Shown here: piece by piece, positions 1 to 3,845 of the stretch | Numbering within the stretch: position 1 is the first letter of the stretch | Layout: the number at the start of each line of letters is the position of its first letter | Source of the DNA: Desulfobacterales bacterium | GTDB taxonomy: Bacteria; Desulfobacterota; Desulfobacteria; Desulfobacterales; ETH-SRB1 | Direction: 5' to 3' | DNA: 5,383 nt | Assembly: GCA_030017395.1 (NCBI GenBank) | Contig: JASEIZ010000154.1 | Location: 1 to 5,383 of the forward strand | The notes under the pieces: generated by a model | The model's input: only the letters and a program-made list of their open reading frames with translations | Database searches by the model: none | Told to the model about the DNA's origin: nothing | Position numbers and translations under genes: made by a program

Positions 1-428
1 ACATATGCCGTGGTTGAAAGACGGATAATAACCGGAGTACTGAAAAACATCAGAAAACCCAGAAGCCCCCAGTTTTTAGCCAACCTGTTTTTAAGATAGC
101 AATAGACCAGCAGCCCGGTCCCGAGACCGAATGCAAAATGGATAAACTTTGGGATTATATCATTTTTGAAATATAGACAGATAAGATAAAGAAGATTGAT
201 ATTCATCGGATAATAGGAATAATCCGCCCAGGGTATTTCATAAAATCCACCATGTTTTAGCCAGAGCTTTGGAACAGCCAGATGATGTATCAGAGCATCG
301 CGGGATATGGGAGGAGTCAGATTAAGCAAAACTTCGGTAATCACAAACCCGAAGATCGTCATGTACAACAAGAACGTTACAGTTCTAATGTCCCAGTCTT
401 TTTTGATCATTCTCTTCTGCTTTCCCAT
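1..428 (-). CDS. GT-C type membrane glycosyltransferase, N-terminal part (cut by window edge)
   Basis: This is an open frame from an ATG at 428 to the window edge, about 142 residues with no stop; I translated it by hand. It begins with a basic stretch (MGKQKRMIKKDW) and a first membrane segment at about residues 15-36. A periplasmic-type loop follows with PPISRDALIHHLAVPKLW (about 39-55) and SYYPMN (about 71-76). Further hydrophobic segments lie near 77-88, 90-112 and 121-137. The loop with an acidic residue (D44) after the first segment, followed by a YYP motif, is typical of GT39/PMT-like and ArnT-like lipid-linked sugar transferases of the inner membrane. Substrate cannot be told from this part. 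The start could instead be the ATG at 410; both have only weak purine-rich ribosome sites (AGAAGA, AGAAGAG). An in-frame stop at 453-455 bounds the frame upstream. The gene is separated by 89 bp from the ATPase gene upstream of it. Confidence 0.72.
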   Translation of the reverse strand, partial: MGKQKRMIKKDWDIRTVTFLLYMTIFGFVITEVLLNLTPPISRDALIHHLAVPKLWLKHGGFYEIPWADYSYYPMNINLLYLICLYFKNDIIPKFIHFAFGLGTGLLVYCYLKNRLAKNWGLLGFLMFFSTPVIIRLSTTAY

Positions 429-517
429 TCTTCTGCATAGAAAGAGCAATTTTCAGGTTGTTGCCGGTATGTGAAATTAATTATCTGAAAATCTATAGAA
501 TGATTCATAAATACATT
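429..517. other. short AT-rich intergenic gap
   Basis: This 89-bp gap between the ATPase stop and the glycosyltransferase start is AT-rich. I see no convincing hairpin terminator. On the minus strand a GATAAT box is present but has no good -35 partner, so no promoter is called. Confidence 0.4.
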
Positions 518-1780
518 TTATACTGTTTTTTTGAAAAAACTTTCTTCCCACAAATACACAAACTGTTCCTGATTCAAATCTCCCTCAAATCCGATTACCC
601 TGTAGTCTTTGAGATGATATTTTGTTAAGAAATAATTGATCGCTGTTTTTGAAAATCGAGAAAAGTCATATTTCACTTCAACCGGAAGAATCGTGTTGTT
701 TTGTCTGAGAATAAAGTCAATTTCCTTTTTATCCTTGGTTCTCCAGTAAAATATCCGGTCTTTTCCACAGCGTTTCACCAGTTCTGAAAACACTGCTGTC
801 TCAAATACATTGCCAATTATAGCCCCGGGAATTGTCTTTAGCTGAAGCATTTGCAAAAGACCGGTGTCGTAAAAATAGATTTTAGGTGTTTTGAAAAGTT
901 CCGATCTCAGATTGCTGTGATATGGTTTAACAAGTTTTATGATGTAGGTATTTTCCAGAATAAACAGATAATATTCAATTGTCTTTTTTGCCAATCTGCA
1001 CGTGTTGGATAATTCTGTAATATTTAACAAATTCCCACTTTGTGATGACAGGACTTCAATTAACTTGTTGAACTTGTCGATTTCCTTTATGTTTCCGATA
1101 TCCCTTATATCTTTTTTTATGTATGTATCAATTATCTGCTGTAAAAATCTTTCCTTTTTTTCTTTTGCCTGGGTTAGAACGATTTTCGGGTATGCTCCGA
1201 AAAGCACATACTCTTTTAATAAAACTTTCAATTCATCTATTTTCTTGTCCGTAAAGCTCACGCCTCTAACAAATTTATACCCCTTAAATTCAAGAAATTC
1301 CTCAAAAGAAAGCGGAAATATTTCAAATGTAACCATTCTGCCGACCAGTGAGTCTTTAAATTTTTTTTTAATGCCAAAGCTTGAAGAGCCGGAAACGATC
1401 AGCTTGATGGTCTTATGATGGTCATGGATTAATTTAAGAAAAGAAGAAGGGTTTTCCAAGTATTGAATTTCATCAATGAGCACGTAAATTCTCTTATCTG
1501 TATTAAATCCCTCTTCCTTTAGATGACGGATAAAAGCATCGACGCCTGCATCTAAGATATTTAAATACCTTGAATCTTCCAAATCCAAATAATATGAAAT
1601 CTTATTTTTTTTCTTCAGATATTCCTCTAAATAAAAAAGGATATATGTTTTCCCAACCTGGCGCGCTCCATTAATTACAAGTATAACATCTTCTTGTAAA
1701 TATTGGATGATTTTATCAAAAACCTTTCTTTTATATATTCTGTTTCCCATTACATTCTCAACCTTTCTTAAATCCGACAT
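518..1780 (-). CDS. AAA-family ATPase with C-terminal DUF4143 domain
   Basis: A 420-residue protein of the AAA_14 plus DUF4143 architecture, near the usual family length. Visible motifs are Walker A GARQVGKT (38-45), Walker B YVLIDE (99-104), a sensor-like SGSSSF (130-135) and the family block GRMVTFEIFPLSFEEF (147-162). A winged-helix-like stretch lies at about 243-275. A PD-(D/E)xK-like C-terminus carries FETAVFSEL (326-334), EID (353-355) and PVEVKY (366-371). The family is common in bacteria, cytoplasmic and of unproven function; nuclease-like activity is an inference from the EID/EVK residues. The annotated ATG at 1780 is doubtful: a promoter-like sequence at 1782-1810 would start RNA at about 1775, after that ATG, and no ribosome site precedes it. 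The in-frame ATG at 1750 (MGNRIYKRKV) has AAAGG and GAG upstream and matches where family members usually begin. The gene is AT-rich: one 60-base line in it (1021-1080) is 33% G+C, against 48% in one rtcB line, suggesting acquisition. Confidence 0.9.
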   Translation of the reverse strand: MSDLRKVENVMGNRIYKRKVFDKIIQYLQEDVILVINGARQVGKTYILFYLEEYLKKKNKISYYLDLEDSRYLNILDAGVDAFIRHLKEEGFNTDKRIYVLIDEIQYLENPSSFLKLIHDHHKTIKLIVSGSSSFGIKKKFKDSLVGRMVTFEIFPLSFEEFLEFKGYKFVRGVSFTDKKIDELKVLLKEYVLFGAYPKIVLTQAKEKKERFLQQIIDTYIKKDIRDIGNIKEIDKFNKLIEVLSSQSGNLLNITELSNTCRLAKKTIEYYLFILENTYIIKLVKPYHSNLRSELFKTPKIYFYDTGLLQMLQLKTIPGAIIGNVFETAVFSELVKRCGKDRIFYWRTKDKKEIDFILRQNNTILPVEVKYDFSRFSKTAINYFLTKYHLKDYRVIGFEGDLNQEQFVYLWEESFFKKTV

Positions 1781-1781
1781 T

Positions 1782-1810
1782 ACTTTAAGTTAAACCTGAA
1801 TCAAAGTCAA
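1782..1810 (-). promoter_or_regulatory. candidate sigma-70 promoter of the ATPase gene (proximal)
   Basis: Minus strand: TTGACT at 1810-1805, a 17-nt spacer, and TAAAGT at 1787-1782 (5/6 and 4/6 matches to consensus). Transcription would begin about 7 nt further on, at or just inside the first annotated codons of the ATPase gene. It would therefore make a message whose first usable start is the ATG at 1750. This is sequence matching only. Confidence 0.4.
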
Positions 1811-1823
1811 GTTTAATTTAAGT
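1782..1823. promoter_or_regulatory. imperfect inverted repeat overlapping the ATPase promoters (operator candidate)
   Basis: The left arm ACTTTAAGTTAAAC (1782-1795) and right arm GTTTAATTTAAGT (1811-1823) are near-perfect inverted copies, differing by one base and one single-base gap, around a 15-nt centre. The arms cover the -10 of the proximal promoter and touch the -10 of the distal one. Such geometry fits a repressor or autoregulator site, but the sequence is AT-rich and the symmetry could be partly chance. Confidence 0.35.
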
Positions 1824-1850
1824 ATAGATTGGGAAATATTCCGGTTTCAA
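1821..1850 (-). promoter_or_regulatory. candidate sigma-70 promoter of the ATPase gene (distal)
   Basis: Minus strand: TTGAAA at 1850-1845, an 18-nt spacer, and TATACT at 1826-1821, each 5/6 to consensus. It would give a leader of about 35 nt before the ATG at 1780. The -10 box is partly covered by the right arm of the inverted repeat at 1782-1823, so a repressor bound there could act on this promoter too. Confidence 0.35.
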
Positions 1851-1851
1851 A

Positions 1852-1868
1852 GCAAGGCCGCCGCTTGC
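1852..1868 (-). other. small GC-rich stem-loop upstream of the ATPase gene
   Basis: GCAAG (1852-1856) and CTTGC (1864-1868) form a 5-bp stem with a 7-nt loop. On the minus strand it is followed by TTTGAAA. It could be a weak terminator separating the IS from the ATPase gene, but the stem is short and the T-run poor. Confidence 0.2.
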
Positions 1869-1878
1869 ATGATGAAGG

Positions 1879-1906
1879 GTAACTACTCAGCCACCAAGCC
1901 ACTAAG
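1879..1906 (+). repeat. copy A of the GTAACTATTCAGCCACC repeat family
   Basis: The core GTAACTACTCAGCCACC (1879-1895) differs at one position from copy C (3618-3634). It continues into the degenerate tail AAGCCACTAAG. It faces copy B (2762-2778) in inverted orientation, so the two bracket the broken GxxExxY gene and the IS200 element. A few bases outside the core (AAGG) are also shared with copy B. Confidence 0.65.
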
Positions 1907-1922
1907 ATTAAAGAGTCATAGA

Positions 1923-1941
1923 CCACCGGTAAAACCGGTGG
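1923..1941. repeat. IS200 right-end hairpin
   Basis: CCACCGGT (1923-1930), loop AAA, ACCGGTGG (1934-1941): a perfect 8-bp stem. It sits downstream of tnpA and mirrors the left-end hairpin in stem length and loop. Family knowledge: TnpA binds such hairpins in single-stranded DNA. Confidence 0.75.
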
Positions 1942-1956
1942 CTTGAAATATGTGAA

Positions 1957-1969
1957 CCGCTCAAAGCGG
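1957..1969. repeat. small hairpin inside the IS200 right end
   Basis: CCGCT (1957-1961), loop CAA, AGCGG (1965-1969): a 5-bp stem between the right-end hairpin and the hairpin next to the tnpA stop. Its role is unknown. The three stem-loops are spaced at roughly 28-30 bp centre to centre. Confidence 0.45.
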
Positions 1970-1981
1970 ATTAAAATATGC

Positions 1982-1997
1982 GCCACCTGAAGGTGGC
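1982..1997 (-). terminator. hairpin just after tnpA, possible terminator
   Basis: GCCACC (1982-1987) and GGTGGC (1992-1997) form a 6-bp stem with a 4-nt loop, starting 7 nt after the tnpA stop. On the gene strand it is followed by GCATATTTTAATC, a weak T-tract. It may end the tnpA message or be another transposase-recognised hairpin; the sequence does not decide. Confidence 0.4.
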
Positions 1998-2004
1998 AGG
2001 CAAT

Positions 2005-2439
2005 CTACTTATCAAAAAGATTGAGCTGATCGATTCTGCGATCTTCTTTTTCCTGCTCTTTAATATACTTGCGTATCGCCTCTTCATCTCTGCCAACTGT
2101 GGATACGTGATAACCACGCGCCCAAAAATGCTGGCCTGTAAAATTCTTCTTACGCCCAACAAAATTTCTTGCTATTTGAATAGCACTTTTACCTTTGATA
2201 AAACCTATGATTTGAGCAACTGCATATTTCGGTGGAATTGACATCATCACATGAACATGATCAGCTATAAGATGACCTTCCATTACTTTGCACTCTTTTT
2301 GCCTTGCCAGTTCCCCGAAAATCTCACCCAAATATGTCCTGAGTTCTTTATAAATTTTTTTCTTTCTATATTTCGGTATCCACGTTATATGATATATGCA
2401 TTCCCATTTAGAGTGACTTAAACTTTGAACATTTCCCAT
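2005..2439 (-). CDS. tnpA: IS200-type TnpA transposase (Y1, HUH family)
   Basis: A 144-residue single-strand transposase that nicks and rejoins the IS ends through a tyrosine-DNA link. From the ATG at 2439 the protein shows KWECIYHITWIPKYRKK (11-27), the metal-binding HUH motif DHVHVMM (60-66), FWARGYHVSTVG (105-116) and the catalytic Tyr125 in AIRKYIKEQE with Gln129 four residues on, as in the IS608 enzyme. The length is normal for IS200 transposases and nothing is broken. I place the start at 2439 rather than the upstream ATG at 2454. A strong GAGGAGG (2452-2446) lies 6 nt before 2439, while the 2454 codon would lie upstream of that ribosome site. The ribosome site is buried in a stem (2441-2494), so translation should be strongly repressed. 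The long frames on the opposite strand and in another minus frame here are shadows. Confidence 0.93.
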   Translation of the reverse strand: MGNVQSLSHSKWECIYHITWIPKYRKKKIYKELRTYLGEIFGELARQKECKVMEGHLIADHVHVMMSIPPKYAVAQIIGFIKGKSAIQIARNFVGRKKNFTGQHFWARGYHVSTVGRDEEAIRKYIKEQEKEDRRIDQLNLFDK

Positions 2440-2440
2440 T

Positions 2441-2494
2441 GAAAACCTCCTCATCGCTTTACACCTTAAGCGGTTCTCACTTGAGCAGGTTTTC
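2441..2494 (-). promoter_or_regulatory. RNA stem that sequesters the tnpA ribosome-binding site
   Basis: In the tnpA leader, GAAAACCTGCTC (gene strand, 2494-2483) pairs with GAGGAGGTTTTC (2452-2441) in 11 of 12 positions, with a single G-G mismatch. The 3' arm contains the complete Shine-Dalgarno and ends one base before the ATG at 2439. The 30-nt loop holds a second small stem (CGCTT/AAGCG, 2472-2468 with 2459-2455). In Salmonella IS200 a leader stem over the ribosome site and an antisense RNA are known to keep TnpA very low; this looks like the same strategy in a different sequence. Confidence 0.7.
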
Positions 2495-2526
2495 TTAAAT
2501 TCCCGGAAATGTCAAACTTTGGGAGT

Positions 2527-2545
2527 CCCCCGGCAAAGCCGGGGG
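2527..2545. repeat. IS200 left-end hairpin
   Basis: CCCCCGGC (2527-2534), loop AAA, GCCGGGGG (2538-2545): a perfect 8-bp stem upstream of tnpA. It has the same stem length and loop as the right-end hairpin at 1923-1941. It marks the left boundary of the element; the stop codon of the truncated GxxExxY gene lies immediately outside it. Confidence 0.75.
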
Positions 2546-2546
2546 T

Positions 2547-2738
2547 TTACCCGGGATTAATTAGGGTATCCACCTGCCTTTGATATTCTAAGCCTCTTTT
2601 GAAAAGTTCATGGCAGAAACAAACTTCATAAACTCTTTCAAGTAAACCCGGTCCTAATATCTTATGTACGGTATATGCTGCATCTACCATTTTTTTAGCA
2701 ATAGATTCTTCTCTTTTTGATAGTGTTTTAAAATTCAT
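2547..2738 (-). pseudogene. GxxExxY-family gene, 5' half only, interrupted by the IS200 element
   Basis: A 63-codon frame whose first 60 residues match the N-terminal half of GxxExxY proteins, small PD-(D/E)xK-superfamily proteins of roughly 120-130 residues. The frame shows VDAAYTVHKILGPGLLERVYE (about 18-38), with the name motif at G31-E34-Y37, and HELFKRGLEYQRQVD (43-57). Homology stops at residue 60; the last codons and the TAA appear to come from the junction with the IS200 left end. The C-terminal half, which carries the nuclease-like acidic and ELK-type residues in complete members, is absent. It is not found beyond the other IS end either, where only about 20-30 nt separate the hairpin from repeat copy A. 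The ribosome site is weak (AAGG very close to the ATG). The product is probably non-functional. The gene sits inside the copy A-copy B inverted repeats. Confidence 0.8.
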
Positions 2739-2749
2739 ACCTTTTTTTT

Positions 2750-2778
2750 GCCTTTGTGCCTGGTGGCTGAACTGTTAC
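2750..2778 (-). repeat. copy B of the GTAACTATTCAGCCACC repeat family
   Basis: On the minus strand the core is GTAACAGTTCAGCCACC (2778-2762), two mismatches from copy C, followed by the tail AGGCACAAAGGC. It begins 13 nt after the uppP stop codon and ends 12 nt before the GxxExxY start, so it occupies most of that gap. It is the inverted partner of copy A. Confidence 0.65.
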
Positions 2779-2791
2779 TCCTTTTTTAATG

Positions 2792-3610
2792 TTACCAGAT
2801 CAAAGCTAAAATTCCTATAACCCAGCAGTATGGCGCAAAAATTTGAATACGCCCATGTTTAACTATCTTAACCAGCAATTTCAGCGCCCAGTATCCAACA
2901 ACGCATGAAGTAAATGCACCAAAGAATGTAATCTTTAATGGAAGAATATTATTGGCCGATAAATTATTCAGGCTAAGAGCTGAGGCGCCCAGGATGGCCG
3001 GTATTGACAGGAGAAAGGAATACCTGGCGGCTGTTTCACGGTTTAATCCTAAAAAGAGTCCTGCGGCAATAGTTGAACCTGATCTTGAAATTCCAGGTAT
3101 TATGGCCACGCCCTGTACAAGCCCTATAATTAAGGCATCTCTAATTGAAAAAGTGTTAATGCTTTTGCGATCTTTTTTAATAAATCGCGTACCCCATAAA
3201 AGCAGTCCGGTTATAATAAGCATAAATCCGACAACAACTACAGAGGAAAAAAGGGTGTCGGCAATCTTATGAAATAAAAAACCGATAATAGCGGTTGGAA
3301 TGGATCCGACAACTATAAGTATCGCCAGTTTTGCATCCTCGTCCTTGTAAACACTGTGAAAAGAGCCCCTTTTCTTTAATGCCATAACAGTAAAATGCGC
3401 CAAAGAAATTATTATAGCCCGTATATCTTTCCAGAAAAATATTAATATGGCTGCGAGGGTTCCAACATGCACGCTGATATCAAAGAAAAGTTCAGGCTCT
3501 TTTAACCCGAAAAGATTCTGAAAAATTACCAGATGTCCGGAACTGCTGACCGGCAGGAACTCGGTCAGTCCCTGAATTATTCCCAAAAATATTGCCTGAA
3601 ATGAATCCAT
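2792..3610 (-). CDS. uppP: undecaprenyl-diphosphate phosphatase UppP (BacA type)
   Basis: A 272-residue polytopic inner-membrane enzyme of normal family length. It hydrolyses undecaprenyl pyrophosphate to the monophosphate, recycling the lipid carrier for peptidoglycan and other envelope glycans; extra copies give bacitracin resistance. The N-terminal catalytic motif QGLTEFLPVSSSGHL (13-27) has the (E/Q)xxxE pair as Q13 and E17, with His26. The second motif PGISRSGST (172-180) has the conserved Arg176. Both sit in the expected halves of the inverted-repeat fold, with several hydrophobic segments between them. The start MDSFQAIFLGI is the standard N-terminus. Oddly, no Shine-Dalgarno precedes it: the ATG follows a run of A, and repeat copy C ends only 7 nt upstream. 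Its former control region was therefore probably replaced or is supplied by the repeat segment. rtcB lies 235 bp upstream on the same strand. Confidence 0.96.
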   Translation of the reverse strand: MDSFQAIFLGIIQGLTEFLPVSSSGHLVIFQNLFGLKEPELFFDISVHVGTLAAILIFFWKDIRAIIISLAHFTVMALKKRGSFHSVYKDEDAKLAILIVVGSIPTAIIGFLFHKIADTLFSSVVVVGFMLIITGLLLWGTRFIKKDRKSINTFSIRDALIIGLVQGVAIIPGISRSGSTIAAGLFLGLNRETAARYSFLLSIPAILGASALSLNNLSANNILPLKITFFGAFTSCVVGYWALKLLVKIVKHGRIQIFAPYCWVIGILALIW

Positions 3611-3617
3611 TTTTTTT

Positions 3618-3656
3618 GTAACTATTCAGCCACCGATCTCACTGATCATCACTGAT
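3618..3656 (+). repeat. copy C of the repeat family with tandem tail
   Basis: The core GTAACTATTCAGCCACC (3618-3634) is followed by two copies of TCACTGAT (3639-3646 and 3649-3656), 10 bp apart. It is used here as the reference copy because it agrees best with the other three. It lies 7 nt upstream of the uppP start codon. Confidence 0.7.
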
Positions 3657-3756
3657 ATCCCGACCCAACAGCAAAAGTTGTATTTAGGGGCGGTACTTGA
3701 ATGGCTATATTATTATTGGGTTTTGTGAGTCTTTTTCCTAAAAGCTTCCAGCCTAT

Positions 3757-3771
3757 CCACCTGAGTAGTTA
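3757..3771 (-). repeat. partial copy of the repeat core
   Basis: On the minus strand this reads TAACTACTCAGGTGG; the first 11 bases equal the core of copy A, after which it diverges. It has the same orientation as copy D, about 70 bp away, and may mark an older or nested end inside the 3618-3839 segment. Confidence 0.4.
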
Positions 3772-3800
3772 ATGCGCTTGATTTCTTTATATTTAAACCT

Positions 3801-3841
3801 ATCTGCTTTTATCTGTGTAAATCTGTGGCTGAATAGTTATA
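3801..3841 (-). repeat. copy D of the repeat family with 10-bp periodic tail
   Basis: The core TAACTATTCAGCCAC (minus strand, 3839-3825) is identical over 15 bp to copy C. Read on the plus strand, the tail has ATCTG at 3801, 3811 and 3821, an exact 10-bp period. The copy starts 6 nt after the rtcB stop codon. Confidence 0.7.
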
Positions 3842-3845
3842 TTTT

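Larger units (their letters stand above)
1921..2546 (-). mobile_element. IS200-type insertion sequence (IS200/IS605 family, tnpA only)
   Basis: The element consists of a single Y1/HUH transposase gene bounded by subterminal hairpins rather than terminal inverted repeats, as in the IS200 group; no tnpB is present. The left-end hairpin (2527-2545) and right-end hairpin (1923-1941), read on the gene strand, both have an 8-bp perfect stem and a TTT loop with a shared CC-CCGG core. The exact ends cannot be fixed from sequence. The left end lies between 2546 and about 2560, where recognisable GxxExxY coding stops. The right end lies a few to about ten bases beyond 1921, before repeat copy A. These elements move as single-stranded DNA and make no target duplication, so none is expected. 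The intact gene and hairpins suggest the copy is potentially active or recent. Confidence 0.8.
3618..3839. mobile_element. candidate inverted-repeat-bounded unit filling the rtcB-uppP gap (no gene)
   Basis: The segment begins with GTAACTATTCAGCCACC (3618-3634) and ends with GTGGCTGAATAGTTA (3825-3839); the terminal 15 bp are perfect inverted copies. It fills nearly all of the 235-bp gap between rtcB and uppP. T-runs lie just outside both ends (3611-3617 and 3842-3847). No reading frame of useful length or recognisable protein remains in it. It contains short-period tandem tails at both ends and a partial third copy of the core at 3757-3771. It could be a MITE-like unit, a relic of a GxxExxY-type unit like the one at 1879-2778, or an intergenic structured element. 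No transposase link is shown. Confidence 0.4.

Noticed and set aside
1002..1418. 138-codon plus-strand frame inside the ATPase gene
   Set aside because: It lies wholly antisense to a gene with clear Walker and DUF4143 motifs; no family resemblance, so a shadow.
1978..2241. 87-codon plus-strand frame and 63-codon minus frame (1971-2162) over tnpA
   Set aside because: Both overlap the 3' part of the well-supported TnpA in other frames and run into the IS hairpins; no recognisable protein.
2510..2515. perfect TTGACA on the minus strand upstream of tnpA
   Set aside because: No acceptable -10 at 16-18 nt spacing (AAAACC there), so not called a promoter.
1921..2546. TnpB or guide RNA (omega RNA) associated with the IS
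   Set aside because: The element holds only tnpA between its two end hairpins; there is no room for or trace of tnpB.
2952..3272. plus-strand frame inside uppP
   Set aside because: Antisense to a conserved membrane enzyme; no independent support.
3640..3800. remnant coding sequence inside the rtcB-uppP unit
   Set aside because: Minus-strand frames are at most a few tens of codons, without a start, ribosome site or familiar motif; I could not support a gene.
3801..3830. possible CRISPR-like or tandem repeat array
   Set aside because: Only three 5-bp identities with 10-bp spacing; no 25-40-bp repeats, no spacers, no cas genes.
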